NCBI GenBank assembly: GCA_013398175.1
Contig: VZRZ01007879.1
Span: 187,138-251,137 of the forward strand
Reading direction: 5' to 3'
DNA: 64,000 nt
Source of the DNA: Climacteris rufus
Taxonomy: Eukaryota > Chordata > Aves > Passeriformes > Climacteridae
Translations under genes and position numbers: made by a program
Shown: positions 51,801 to 57,790 of the stretch, piece after piece
How the letters are laid out: every line of letters begins with the position of its first letter
How positions within the stretch are numbered: position 1 is the first letter of the stretch
Notes under the pieces: model-generated
Databases searched by the model: none
Told to the model about the DNA's origin: nothing
The model's input: the letters and a program-made list of their open reading frames with translations, nothing else

Positions 51801-54800
51801 GCTTTCTTTAGCTGACACTTCTAATGTCACAGAACAAAATGCAACAATATCACCAGGGTGAGAAAAAAAGGTTTAAAGTAACAATGTCTGTAACTGGTTA
51901 GGTTAGGTAGGCTGAAATTAACATCTTTCAACTCCACTGGGAGAAAAGAGCCAATGAACTTTTTGTCATCTGCTTAAAAAATGGGCACGAGTGCTCTGCA
52001 CTCTCACAGCCTCCTGGTGACAGCCTATTACTTGTGCTTGTATTGCTGTGATGTGGGGAAAAATAAATGGGGAACTGTAGCTTTGCCCACAGGTGGGCAG
52101 GATGGTGGAGGAAAATTTTCCTTGGCTCTAACTGCTTGAACAGACAGCATGTTTTCATTGTGTCATTGTTATCCCTGCACTTGTGATAACAGTGATATTG
52201 TTAGCATTGTATTAGTGTTGACTGTAAACTGAAGCATTTGCTATTCTCTCAGAATAGAACATTAATTTTAATACAGAATCCAAACAGTTCATTCAGAGTG
52301 TATTTGTGATGCAGACACTTGTTAAGGCATGCTGTTCAGTCTGACTAAAATACATAGCTAGACAGTTTTACTCATTAAAAGTTTTCACAAAGCATGTGAT
52401 ACACATGCACAACAGCATAAAGGCTTTTCTGTGAAATAGCTTTTCTCCAGGTAGGTGTAACAAATTAGTCAGGAATGGCTGGATGCAGTTTTCAAAAGCT
52501 GTGCTGATATATAGAACCAAAGTTCTTTCATGGGATGAGCAGTTCTGAAAATTTAACCCTTTGTCACAGTTTTATTAAAAAGAACTTTACACTTTTTGTT
52601 TACTATAATACAGTGTATCCTGGATTTCTGTATTTCTTGTGGAAGTGTTATTATCAAAAGGTTATTACAGCACACACCTATTTGCATAAATAGATCATTA
52701 GAGGAATTTCCTATATTTTAAATAGTGGATACTTTTTTAGGAGAAAGCTCTGTTTGACACCTCTCCTTTCCCCATCTGAGTAAAGGGGAGGGAATCTTTG
52801 CTAGTGACTGGTATCATTCAGACTTCCTCTGCTTTACATTTGGGATAACATCAGCAAGAGCCAAAAATGTCTCCATAAGGGTTAGTCTTTTGTTTCCTTG
52901 CTAGTCAACACTTAAGATATCCTAGCTTGTCGTTTCCTGTAAGGCCTTGTTCTGTGTTGCTGGGTGCATATGGATTACATATGGAAATTGCTTTCTTTTT
53001 AAAGAATCAGAAAACATTGTAGAAGCTGGATTGAAAACCAAGCCAGAATCGACAGACCCTCTAAAGAATATGGATAAACAGCACTTGGTCCAACAGACCA
53101 GCAGCACTGGAGTTTCCTTTGTTCTTATTACAACTCTTCTAATTATCCCTGTTGTTGTCCTGCTGGCCATTTTAGTATTTATTCGGTGGAGGAAGACATC
53201 TGTCTATGGAGGTAACTGTGAGTACCTGTTCTAGAGAACAAGATTTTGTTGTTGCAGTTCCAAACCTGGCTGAACACTGTGAGGTGAGGATATGAAGAGA
53301 GGAGCTCCCTGTGTCTTTGCCCTCCTGGGTAGTTGCAGTGGTGCTGCACGCAAAGTAAGGGTCAGCAGGGACACAGCATCTACACCCCCTGTGCCTTTAA
53401 TGTTGCACCTCAAGCCACCACCTCTTCAGAACATGTATCAAAAGCTTTAATTGGTGTCAAGCCAAAAATTGGTATTTTAGAAACAGCTGGAATATATTCA
53501 TGTTGTGTTGTCTACGACACAGGAATTTTAATACTCTGAGCATAGTTTAGTTTTTCTAGTATGGGATCTTTAAATTGCTGAGAACAAAAAACTACATGGC
53601 TATTATAGAGGTACAAGCAAAATTAAAACAGGTAACATTTACAAGAGATTATGTATTATTGTTCACTCCTACCTAGTGCATTTTGTGAGTCAGACATGCT
53701 TCCATAATGCACCTTCATCCATGACTCTGAGAGCTTTAATTGGTTCTTACAAGTTATGTAAATTTGTTCTAAATTTGTGCTGTATAATAGTACTATTTTT
53801 CAGACATTGGTACGCCACAATAGATGTCTGATCATTACACTTGTTACTTTGTATCACAAAATTGTTTTTGCAAGATACTTTCATCCAGAGAAGAAAATGT
53901 ACACGGAGCAGACAAATGAGACAGACAGTTCTGCCACTGGTCAGGACCTGCTGTGACAGAGTAGGCGATTCAGCAATCTAACATGGCTCTGAAACTGAAT
54001 TGGATGTATTTTATTTGAAGATTTCAGCATACAGCCATATAGCTTTCTGACTCTTTGTATTCAGAAATGTGTAGCATACCAAACATGCTAGATAGCATAT
54101 CAAATATGCTGACACTCCAGACTACTGCTATTAATGGTGTCTTAATGCTGCTGTTTGGTTTGTTGAATGTCTGTCCTTTTTATCAGAAAATACAGATAAT
54201 TATTTAATTGTAGAACATTTGAAGTTTTGGCTTATTTTTGAAATTTACCTTATTTTTCAGCTGATGGGGAACACAAGCTTGATTCAAGTTCAGGCAGAAT
54301 TTTAGGCAGACTTAGAGGTAAGTCTAATCACCAAAAAAGTTTTCAAACACAGTAACTGGAGGCTTTTTTCTGTTTTCATGTTGAATAACAGATTTGATGG
54401 AACTTTCTCAGAGGAAGGATTGGGGGCAAAGATCAGGTGTTTTTTGAAAATGTCTTGCACAACAACTTTCATCTGTCATTATCTGCCCACTAAAGAGGAT
54501 GAGTCACTGCCAGTGGGAGAGCAGTAGCTATAATGAGTTATTGTGGATCTGGTGAATGGAATGAGGCACTTTGAGGCTAAGGGCAAACGGGTGGGAACAC
54601 CAGTAGCCTGTGTAGGCTTAATGGATGCTGAAAAAACATAGTTTGAAACTTCTGCTTCAAAGATGAATTTCCTTCTTGTTTCATAACATATATACTTTTG
54701 TGGCTCGTGTGCTGAATCTTTAGAAACAGTTTCTGGAAGGGCACTTGAAATAATCAGCACTATATTGTTTAATTAGTAGACAGATTTTTATACCCTCCCC

Positions 54801-55029
54801 ACCCCCACAGTAAAGCAAACCTGATGAGAAGCCTTTCCTTCCCACAGGTAAAGGCGGCAGCGGCATTAACCTTGGGAACTTCTTTGCAAGTCACAAAGGC
54901 TACAGCCGGAAGGGGTTTGACCGGCTGAGCACCGAGGGAAGTGATCAAGAAAAAGATGAAGATGATGGCACAGATTCGGAGGAGGAGTGTTCAGCATCTC
55001 CACCCCCACCAGCACCTTTGTCATCCTGA
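3796..55029 (+). CDS. PAM: Peptidylglycine alpha-amidating monooxygenase, 5'-incomplete, 22 exons (joined; exons listed separately)
   Basis: Bifunctional secretory-granule enzyme that makes C-terminally amidated peptides. PHM, a copper- and ascorbate-dependent monooxygenase, hydroxylates the alpha-carbon of a C-terminal glycine; PAL, a zinc lyase, then releases glyoxylate and leaves the amide. The exons join in frame into 877 residues plus stop: most of PHM, a linker, PAL, one transmembrane helix and an acidic cytosolic tail. Visible catalytic residues (rat numbering, from family knowledge) are copper ligands H172, H242, H244 and M314, and in PAL R533, H585, Y654, H690, R706, M784 and H786. 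The signal peptide, N-terminal PHM and the first copper His pair lie upstream of the window. Exon borders were set by GT-AG signals, phase and remembered similarity to mammalian PAM. The linker exon is duplicated. No frameshift or stop is seen. Confidence 0.97.
3882..5472 (+). other. PAM: PAM intron
   Basis: AT-rich intron of about 1.6 kb. It contains a short TA/TG alternating tract around 5184-5211. No exon or named repeat is seen. Confidence 0.85.
5473..5556 (+). CDS. PAM: PAM coding exon 2 in window (PHM, CuH ligand His172)
   Basis: 84 bp between ctcttag and gtatgc, phase 1 to phase 1. It encodes VGFRVGGETGGRYFVLQVHY and then GDISAFR. The His in LQVHYGD corresponds to H172, the third ligand of the CuH copper. 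It is nearly identical to the mammalian protein as I remember it. Confidence 0.97.
5557..14016 (+). other. PAM: PAM intron, 8.5 kb, with one CR1 insertion
   Basis: Long AT-rich intron. It contains the CR1 copy at 6051-6858 and a short TTTA repeat at 6943-6959. A run of 18 bases made of short poly-T and AAA lies near 12223-12241. No coding exon of PAM or of another gene is recognised. Open stretches inside the CR1 are remnants, not genes. Confidence 0.85.
6051..6858 (-). mobile_element. CR1 LINE, 5'-truncated, antisense to PAM
   Basis: Starts with the reverse complement of the CR1 3' end (cacagaatcatgaaatggtt followed by a ggttggaacagaccc-type block). It continues through the GC-rich CR1 3' region, with the typical antisense phrases about packaging of the terminal reverse transcriptase and 3' UTR. 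It stops near gttgcacca. GC content is much higher than in the flanking intron. The intact reverse transcriptase is missing, so it is immobile. CR1 abundance is the main sign that this is sauropsid, probably bird, DNA. Confidence 0.9.
14017..14065 (+). CDS. PAM: PAM coding exon 3 in window (PHM)
   Basis: 49 bp, acceptor tttacag, donor gtgagt. Encodes DKHKDCSGVTLHLTHQ plus two bases of Lys. The Cys corresponds to C186, which pairs with a cysteine encoded upstream of the window. Enters in phase 1 and leaves in phase 2. Confidence 0.95.
14066..14538 (+). other. PAM: PAM intron
   Basis: Short intron of 473 bp between two PHM exons. Nothing else is recognised in it. Confidence 0.9.
14539..14606 (+). 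CDS. PAM: PAM coding exon 4 in window (PHM)
   Basis: 68 bp, acceptor attgcag, donor gtgagt. Encodes KQPLIAGMYLMMSVNTVIPP and GEK, the strand that closes the first PHM subdomain. Mammals have DTVIPAGEK here. Phase 2 in, phase 1 out. Confidence 0.96.
14607..16212 (+). other. PAM: PAM intron
   Basis: Intron of 1.6 kb, AT-rich. It contains a two-copy 25-bp tandem repeat at 16071-16120, close to the next acceptor. No exon is seen. Confidence 0.88.
16071..16120 (+). repeat. Two-copy 25-bp tandem repeat
   Basis: Units at 16071-16095 and 16096-16120 agree at 23 of 25 positions and share the core tccagtgtaggtatatt. The repeat ends 92 bp before the acceptor of the exon at 16213, within the branch-point neighbourhood but outside the usual branch-point window. 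Confidence 0.9.
16213..16293 (+). CDS. PAM: PAM coding exon 5 in window (PHM, CuM ligands His242 and His244)
   Basis: 81 bp, acceptor tttcacag, donor gtaaga. Encodes VVDADIACHYKRFPMHLFAY and RVHTHRL. The VHTH motif supplies the two His ligands (H242, H244) of the CuM copper, where oxygen and substrate react. The Cys in ACHY is the expected C227. Phase 1 to phase 1. Confidence 0.97.
   Translation, partial: WLMQTLPAITRGFQCTFLPTGFIHTD
16398..16474 (+). CDS. PAM: PAM coding exon 6 in window (PHM)
   Basis: 77 bp, acceptor ttatag, donor gttggt (weak at position +3 to +6). Encodes GKVVSGYRVRNGQWTLIGRQ and SPQLPQ, almost identical to the mammalian enzyme. A 104-bp intron separates it from the previous exon and 286 bp from the next. 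Ends on a complete codon (phase 0). Confidence 0.96.
16761..16864 (+). CDS. PAM: PAM coding exon 7 in window (PHM)
   Basis: 104 bp, acceptor cctttcag, donor gtaaat. Encodes AFYPVEHPVDVSYDDILAAR, then CVFSGEGRTTETHIG. The Cys in ARCVF is the expected C293, paired with C315 of the next exon. Leaves in phase 2. Confidence 0.96.
16865..19469 (+). other. PAM: PAM intron
   Basis: Intron of 2.6 kb. A low-complexity TATTA-rich tract lies at about 17911-17984. A short Pro/Ser-rich open stretch near 18096-18383 has no similarity that I recognise. No further exon is seen. Confidence 0.85.
19470..19657 (+). CDS. PAM: PAM coding exon 8 in window (end of PHM core; CuM ligand Met314)
   Basis: 188 bp, acceptor tgtgcag, donor gtgaaa. 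Encodes the last PHM core strands. The Met of NDEMCNFY is M314, the methionine ligand of CuM. The adjacent Cys and the following Tyr match C315 and Y318, and the Cys in MTCTQN matches C334. The exon ends after KMAHGHHE: the HGHH cluster matches a conserved His patch in mammalian PAM that has been linked to pH-dependent trafficking. Phase 2 in, phase 1 out. Confidence 0.97.
19658..20306 (+). other. PAM: PAM intron, including left part of the tandem duplication
   Basis: 649-bp intron. Its last 174 bp (from 20133) belong to the first copy of the duplicated segment. The rest shows nothing notable. Confidence 0.88.
20307..20378 (+). CDS. PAM: PAM coding exon 9 in window (linker exon, copy 1)
   Basis: 72 bp, acceptor tttttcag, donor gtatgt, phase 1 to phase 1. 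With the preceding G it encodes ETKDSDTSSLLQQAKKEEKE and ILDQ, plus the first base of Gly. This matches the mammalian short linker exon (remembered as ET...LLQQ...EEEE.LDQG), and copy 1 keeps the Glu-Thr start of mammals. It is highly charged and probably flexible, joining the PHM core to the optional long linker exon. Confidence 0.95.
20608..20679 (+). CDS. PAM: PAM coding exon 10 in window (linker exon, duplicate copy 2)
   Basis: 72 bp with the same acceptor context (cccatttttcag) and donor (gtatgtactt) as copy 1, and the same phase. With the preceding G it encodes GAKDSDGSYLLQQAKKEEAE and ILDQ. It differs from copy 1 at 8 of 72 bases: five codons change meaning (Glu to Gly, Thr to Ala, Thr to Gly, Ser to Tyr, Lys to Ala) and one is silent. 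The frame is open. Whether it is spliced in addition to copy 1, instead of it, or not at all cannot be told from DNA. Confidence 0.8.
20745..20784 (+). repeat. Two-copy 20-bp tandem repeat
   Basis: Units tcctgatttttaatgagtta and tcctcatttttaatgagtta lie directly next to each other (19 of 20 bases equal), 65 bp after the donor of the duplicated exon. Confidence 0.9.
28682..28768 (-). mobile_element. CR1 LINE 3'-end fragment, antisense to PAM
   Basis: Begins catagaatcatagaatatct, then gagttggaagagacccataa and a ccaactcctt-type block: the reverse complement of the CR1 3' terminus. Only about 90 bp remain. This is either an extremely 5'-truncated insertion or a decayed one. Confidence 0.85.
31381..31451 (+). 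repeat. G-rich tract followed by (TTGG)n microsatellite
   Basis: Four G-runs (4, 3, 3 and 6 G) separated by T-rich loops lie at 31381-31418. About seven TTGG-type units follow at 31424-31451. The arrangement could form a G-quadruplex on the coding strand of the pre-mRNA, although one loop is long. Confidence 0.8.
32169..32208 (+). repeat. Polypyrimidine CCTTT-rich tract
   Basis: About 40 bases consisting almost only of C and T, in ccctttcc units, located 300 bp before the acceptor of the long linker exon. It is too far upstream to serve as that exon's own polypyrimidine tract. Confidence 0.85.
32512..32817 (+). CDS. PAM: PAM coding exon 11 in window (long optional linker exon, 'exon A' / exon 16 equivalent)
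   Basis: 306 bp, acceptor ctgtacag, donor gtgggt, phase 1 to phase 1. It encodes DFYSLLSKLLGEREDVVHVH at the start, VVQKKDL in the middle and LVRDRIHKFHRL near the end. In mammals this exon separates PHM from PAL and is skipped in some splice forms. The Lys-Lys pair is the site where prohormone convertases cut the two enzymes apart, and it is kept here. Length is a multiple of three, so skipping preserves the frame. An in-frame internal donor (catg/gtgagg, gt at 32785) could shorten it by 33 bp. Confidence 0.97.
32818..37824 (+). other. PAM: PAM intron
   Basis: 5.0 kb of AT-rich intron with T-rich runs (around 35097) and no repeat or exon that I can name. The stretch at about 35.9-36.45 kb is somewhat GC-richer, with open stretches on both strands, but lacks homology to anything I recognise. 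Confidence 0.83.
37825..37954 (+). CDS. PAM: PAM coding exon 12 in window (start of PAL; Arg533)
   Basis: 130 bp, acceptor ttggtcag, donor gtaagt. Encodes DFHIEEAVEWPGLDLKLGQV, then SGLALDPENNLVVFHRGDHV and WDE. This is the first blade of the PAL six-bladed beta-propeller. The Arg of FHRGDH is R533, which binds substrate. Phase 1 in, phase 2 out. Confidence 0.97.
37955..43147 (+). other. PAM: PAM intron
   Basis: 5.2 kb intron. A stretch near 39720-39780 faintly resembles a CR1 end but is too decayed to call. A near-repeat of about 22 bp (gattat..tgtagatt) occurs twice around 41518-41558. No exon is seen. Confidence 0.83.
43148..43264 (+). CDS. PAM: PAM coding exon 13 in window (PAL)
   Basis: 117 bp, acceptor tttgtag, donor gtaagt. 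Encodes NSFDSKFIYQQRGLGPIEQN, then TILVLNPSNAKLLHSTGKS, the end of blade one and the start of blade two of PAL. Phase 2 in, phase 2 out. Confidence 0.96.
43265..43764 (+). other. PAM: PAM intron
   Basis: 500-bp AT-rich intron between PAL exons; nothing else is recognised. Confidence 0.88.
43765..43837 (+). CDS. PAM: PAM coding exon 14 in window (PAL zinc ligand His585)
   Basis: 73 bp, acceptor cttgcag, donor gtatgt. Encodes LFYLPHGLSIDKNGNYWVTD and VALHQ. The His of LPHGLS is H585, one of three zinc ligands. Ends on a full codon. Confidence 0.97.
43838..44362 (+). other. PAM: PAM intron with CR1 fragment
   Basis: 525-bp intron, of which about 200 bp is a CR1 fragment (43905-44105). The remainder shows nothing notable. 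Confidence 0.88.
43905..44105 (-). mobile_element. CR1 LINE fragment, antisense to PAM
   Basis: GC-rich block in an AT-rich intron, with the antisense CR1 phrases for the 3' region (gtgcaggaccttgcacttgg, then ccttgaacttcacagggttc). It corresponds to the part of the CR1 copy at 6051-6858 that reads ctgcaggacttggcacttcc. Both ends of the element are missing, including the CR1 3' terminus. Confidence 0.88.
44363..44570 (+). CDS. PAM: PAM coding exon 15 in window (PAL, Tyr654)
   Basis: 208 bp, acceptor acaaaaag, donor gtacag. Contains HFCQPTDVAVDPSTGSIYVS, then DGYCNSRIVQFSP. The Tyr of GYCNSR is Y654, the proposed catalytic base, and its Cys forms a conserved disulfide. The acceptor has an A-rich stretch directly before AG and a weak pyrimidine tract, but the frame and homology are clear. 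Leaves in phase 1. Confidence 0.96.
44571..45214 (+). other. PAM: PAM intron
   Basis: 644-bp AT-rich intron; nothing else is recognised. Confidence 0.88.
45215..45415 (+). CDS. PAM: PAM coding exon 16 in window (PAL, zinc ligand His690 and Arg706)
   Basis: 201 bp, acceptor tattgcag, donor gtaatc. Encodes GTSLGRARPGQFHIPHSLAL, CVADRENGRIQCF and more. The His of IPHSLAL is the zinc ligand H690; the Arg of ADRENG is R706. Compared with mammals, which have a Ser-Ser-Gly-Ser loop here, the loop before the motif is different. Phase 1 to phase 1. Confidence 0.97.
45416..48126 (+). other. PAM: PAM intron with old CR1-like insertion
   Basis: 2.7 kb intron. The left 0.8 kb is ordinary AT-rich DNA; about 46.2-47.5 kb is an old CR1-like LINE. 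No other gene or exon is seen. Confidence 0.85.
46230..47480 (-). mobile_element. Old, diverged CR1-family LINE, antisense to PAM
   Basis: A stretch of roughly 1.2 kb shows, in antisense, the order of motifs typical of ancient CR1 3' parts: a block about a hypothetical second half of the reverse transcriptase (acaactcactt...tctttctgg, ctgatgaaaagtattgaata, cactgccttgtcaaaggttt). It is much more diverged than the other CR1 copies here. Borders are approximate, and assignment rests on remembered consensus patterns. Confidence 0.6.
48127..48245 (+). CDS. PAM: PAM coding exon 17 in window (PAL)
   Basis: 119 bp, acceptor gttgcag, donor gtaaga. Encodes GGLLFAVNGMPYPGEAEPVQ, then GFVMNFSTGDIIDTFIPIRK. 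The junction with the previous exon gives Pro-Gly-Gly-Leu-Leu, one Gly more than I remember for mammals. The Asn-Phe-Ser motif is a possible N-glycosylation site. Ends on a full codon. Confidence 0.96.
48246..49232 (+). other. PAM: PAM intron
   Basis: Just under 1 kb of AT-rich intron; nothing else is recognised. Confidence 0.87.
49233..49332 (+). CDS. PAM: PAM coding exon 18 in window (PAL, Met784 and zinc ligand His786)
   Basis: 100 bp, acceptor tttcacag, donor gtaggt. Encodes SFEMPHDIVASEDRTVFVGD, then VHARAVWKFASAE. The His of MPHD is the third zinc ligand (H786), and the Met two residues before it is M784, which lines the active site. This closes the PAL propeller. Leaves in phase 1. 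Confidence 0.97.
49333..50681 (+). other. PAM: PAM intron
   Basis: 1.35 kb intron. The open stretch that continues past the donor into the intron is read-through without PAM similarity. Nothing else is recognised. Confidence 0.87.
50682..50735 (+). CDS. PAM: PAM coding exon 19 in window (stalk; 'exon Ba' equivalent)
   Basis: 54 bp, acceptor gttttacag, donor gttagt, phase 1 to phase 1. Encodes KMEHRSVKKAGIEVQETK, nearly the mammalian sequence (KLEHRSVKKAGIEVQEIK). It includes a Lys-Lys pair where cleavage can release soluble PAL. In mammals this short exon is optional. Its length is a multiple of three. Confidence 0.96.
50736..53004 (+). other. PAM: PAM intron
   Basis: 2.3 kb AT-rich intron between the stalk exon and the membrane exon. 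An A-rich tract lies around 51285-51315. No exon or named repeat is seen. Confidence 0.85.
53005..53211 (+). CDS. PAM: PAM coding exon 20 in window (transmembrane exon; 'exon Bb' equivalent)
   Basis: 207 bp, acceptor tttttaaag, donor gtaact, phase 1 to phase 1. The first half encodes a poorly conserved lumenal stalk (about 40 residues). The second half encodes the single transmembrane helix, VSFVLITTLLIIPVVVLLAI followed by LVFIRWRK, whose basic residues mark the cytosolic side. Skipping this exon keeps the frame and would give a soluble, secreted enzyme, as in mammalian PAM-3. Intron retention would add five residues and stop. Confidence 0.96.
53212..54260 (+). other. PAM: PAM intron
   Basis: 1.05 kb intron; no named repeat or exon is seen. 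Confidence 0.86.
54261..54317 (+). CDS. PAM: PAM coding exon 21 in window (cytosolic domain)
   Basis: 57 bp, acceptor atttttcag, donor gtaagt, phase 1 to phase 1. Encodes ADGEHKLDSSSGRILGRLR, the membrane-proximal part of the tail (mammals have DSEHKLETSSGRVLGRFR). Its length is a multiple of three. Confidence 0.96.
54318..54847 (+). other. PAM: PAM intron
   Basis: 530-bp intron; nothing else is recognised. Confidence 0.88.
54848..55029 (+). CDS. PAM: PAM terminal coding exon (cytosolic tail and stop)
   Basis: 182 bp from acceptor cccacag to TGA. Encodes GKGGSGINLGNFFASHKGYS, RKGFDRLSTEGSDQEKDEDD and a tail ending SEEECSASPPPPAPLSS. The Ser/Thr and acidic cluster are known phosphorylation and trafficking determinants in mammals, where phosphorylation steers PAM between endosomes and granules and a soluble tail fragment can reach the nucleus. 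The Tyr that follows the Glu run in mammals is Cys here, and the end is richer in proline. Confidence 0.97.
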
Positions 55030-55252
55030 AACCAGCCTTTCAGTTCTCCATTATGCGGCTCAACCCAGAATGTCAGATTCCTTTTCCCTTAAGCACGTTT
55101 AAGATTTTGTGTATTTAATTGTAAACTGTCCTAGTCTGTGTGGGGCTGTACACTGGTTCCTTTAATTTTTGTTTGGTTTTAGTTATGTTTTTTAAGTGGA
55201 GGAGTGTATGGAAATTCCATATCAGTGCCGTTGGTTTTCATGTGAACATCTT

Positions 55253-55258
55253 AATAAA
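55253..55258 (+). promoter_or_regulatory. PAM: Proximal PAM poly(A) signal
   Basis: AATAAA within cttaataaagcaaag, about 225 bases after the stop codon, followed by T-rich sequence. Confidence 0.65.
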
Positions 55259-55641
55259 GCAAAGTCTTCTAATTGCAGGACTGATTTCAAGCAGTAGTAT
55301 TTCATCATCAAATATGGGGATCTTGTAAATAAGTCTTACTATCTGCTTCATCAAAATATTTTTTCCATGATTATTCAGTTGCCAATTTCTGTTTTGTGCC
55401 TTTCCTCTTCAATGTCCTTAATCTGTTGCAGTACAGAGAAAATACAGTGCCACAAGAAAATGAAGCTGCTAAGTCTTCTTCTATTTTTTTAGATCACTAG
55501 CATTATATTGCATTGAAGGAAAGAAAAAAGTCTCTATTTAATTTTTTTCTTCTTCCTAACTTGATGTGTTTCTGGAATGTCTTATTTTTAGATGGTATCA
55601 CTGTTAGAACACTATTTTCAGAAGCTGAATGTAATTTGTGT

Positions 55642-55647
55642 AATAAA
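55642..55647 (+). promoter_or_regulatory. PAM: Second PAM poly(A) signal
   Basis: AATAAA within gtgtaataaagtattcgc, followed about 20-40 bases later by GT-rich sequence (ttggctgttggagtgtact). This is the best downstream element of the four. Confidence 0.7.
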
Positions 55648-55920
55648 GTATTCGCAGAGCATTGGCTGTTGGAGTGTACTTTGGAATTTTGGTTTTCATT
55701 TTTTCTGTATACAACTTTTGTAAAAGTTTCACGGACCACTTGATACAGTAAAAATTTTAATGTGTTCTACCAGCAGAGAAAAAAAAATGCTATTTTGTAT
55801 GAAAGCTTGAGAAATATTTTGCTATGTCACGAGGTTGGTTTTTTATTTTAAGACTAATAATCTGCATACATGTACAAAGTCAAGCTTAAACAAATTCCTA
55901 AAGAGGAATTTTACTTGTAT

Positions 55921-55950
55921 AATAAAACCACAGGGTATTTCCTTAATAAA
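55921..55950 (+). promoter_or_regulatory. PAM: Distal pair of PAM poly(A) signals
   Basis: Two AATAAA hexamers (55921-55926 and 55945-55950), 24 bases apart. They would give the longest mRNA form. Confidence 0.55.
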
Positions 55951-56089
55951 ACATGGTCACAGCTAAGAGGAAACCTGTGTCTCAAATTAAATATGCAAAA
56001 TAGTTAGGGTAGGCATCTAATACTACCTGACTGGAAGTACTGATTTTCTTTTTTTCTCCACACTTCCTTTCTCATTCATACAAGAGGAG

Positions 56090-56345
56090 CCCTCGGTCCT
56101 GTAATGAGCGCTCATTGAAGAGCAGACTTACGGAAGTCCTGCTGGATAATTACCCTCTCCCTATGAGTCATCTGGAGTGTGAATCACTGTGTAACATCAT
56201 CATGACTAATCAGTCCAGTTTGAGGATCAGAGCATAATTAAGGTCCTTTTAAAACCGCTATTATGAGCAGAGTGTACACAGCTGTAATTGCCACAGGGTT
56301 TTATGAAACAGTTTTCATTATCGTCATTGCAGGTGTTGTAATGGG
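56090..56345. promoter_or_regulatory. Candidate conserved non-coding element
   Basis: Complex, non-repetitive sequence with a perfect 14-base palindrome (aatgagcgctcatt, 56103-56116) and two TAATTA homeodomain-type cores (56147 and 56235), but no coding potential. The texture resembles developmental enhancers. Conservation itself cannot be tested here. Confidence 0.35.
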
Positions 56346-57210
56346 CTGCTGCTGGCGCGGAGGCTGGAAAAGAGGCTTTAGGCTCCTGGTGGTTTTGCAA
56401 GGTGGTTTGTGGGGCAATAAGGTTAATGATAGTGGAGTAAAAGGTAAGATTTCTTCCCCCAGCAAGATTTTATAAATCTTCTGGAAAAAAAAAAGCAAAC
56501 GTAAAATCCTTGGCAAGCTGGTTTATTTTCTCATGTGTAGCAAAAGAGATTTTACTCTGTGTTTGCAAAAGAGATGTTTGCTTCTGAAATGCTGGAACAG
56601 TTTCATATGAAATATATTTAGTGCATGCTCTTTAAGTTGCTTCCTCTCCTGCAAATTTCTGTTTTTCTAATGGTAGAAGGAAAACAGTCTGTTTCTATCT
56701 CACTTTTGAAAGCAAGGCAGTATTATTTTTGGCTGTGTCCTTGATGCTCTTGCATATGAATAAAAACAAATGAGTTAGTTGGGAAGAATCCTGTGAAGCT
56801 GTCTGCAGAGGTGCTAATTCACTAGTTCACAGCAAGTTTTCAGTGGCAGCAACTGAGAAAGCTGTGGTGGCACTGCTGTTATAGGTGGCGTATATGCCAT
56901 CAATTCTAAAAGATCACAGGCTTTTCTCAAAAGCAATCAATAAAGGAATACTTTTCTAACATTTGGTTAGCTCACATTAGATCCATTTGATGTTGGCTGT
57001 TCTCTGCTTCCATGGTATTTGCTCAATTAAAGTAACATGCAGCTCCCTCTTCCTCCTTTCCTTTATTGGAGCTGTATCTCCAGTTCTGAAAAACGCTTTG
57101 TTGAGAGGGAATCAGCCAAACACAGTTTAATTCAAAGTACAGGCTAAAACAGATTAGTTGAGCATTAGTCATAATCTCAGCTCTCTGGAATTCAGAGGTT
57201 GGTCTCTACA

Positions 57211-57790
57211 ATAATCCTGGGCTGCCTAAAGAAAAGCAGGTTGAGGAAGGGGATTCTGCCCCTCTGCTCCGCTCTGGTGAGACCTAACTTGCAGTGCTGC
57301 ATTCAGCTCTGGGGTCCCCAGCATGAGAAGGACGTGGACCTGTTGGAGTGGGTCCAGAGGAGGCCACAAAGATGGTCAGAGGGATGGAGCACCTCTCTTG
57401 TGAAGGCAGGCTGAGAGTTGGAGTTGTTCAGTCTGGACAAGAAAAGGGTCCCCAAAGATCTCATTTTGGCCTTTCATTGCTTAGTGTGGGCTAATAACAA
57501 AACCAGATACTTTTTACCAAGGACTCTAGTGACAAGGGGGTAATGGTTATAAACTGAAGAGGGAGATTTAGGATGGATATTAGGGAGAAATACTTTACTG
57601 TGAACGTGGTGAGGCATGGAACAGATTCCCAGAAAAGCTGTAGATGCCCCATCCCTGGCAGTGTTCCAGGCCAGATTGGATGGGGCTCTGAGCAACCTGG
57701 TCTAGTGAAAGGTGTCTGCCCTGGCAGGGCTTTTGCATTAGGTTATCTTTAAGGTCACGTCCAACCCAAGCCATTCTGACATTTTTCATA
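57211..57790 (+). mobile_element. CR1 LINE, 5'-truncated, same strand as PAM
   Basis: Reads in the sense direction through the CR1 3' half: ataatcctgggctgcctaaa, ctgctccgctctggtgagac, cattcagctctggggtcccc, then at the end ggtcacgtccaacccaagcc and attctgac. The reverse-transcriptase frame is broken. Its 3' end at about 57790 lacks the clear ATTCTATGA-type terminal repeat. Confidence 0.92.

Larger units (their letters stand above)
55030..55965 (+). other. PAM: PAM 3' UTR (end uncertain)
   Basis: Begins after the TGA. T-rich, with several ATTTA-like and TGTA elements and four AATAAA hexamers (55253, 55642, 55921, 55945). The most distal hexamer would give a 3' UTR of about 940 bases; the first would give about 250. 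Which are used cannot be told. Confidence 0.75.

Noticed and set aside
53333..53539. Open stretch after the transmembrane exon as a possible alternative C-terminus
   Set aside because: Not in continuity with the PAM frame; read-through of the exon at 53211 stops after a few residues.
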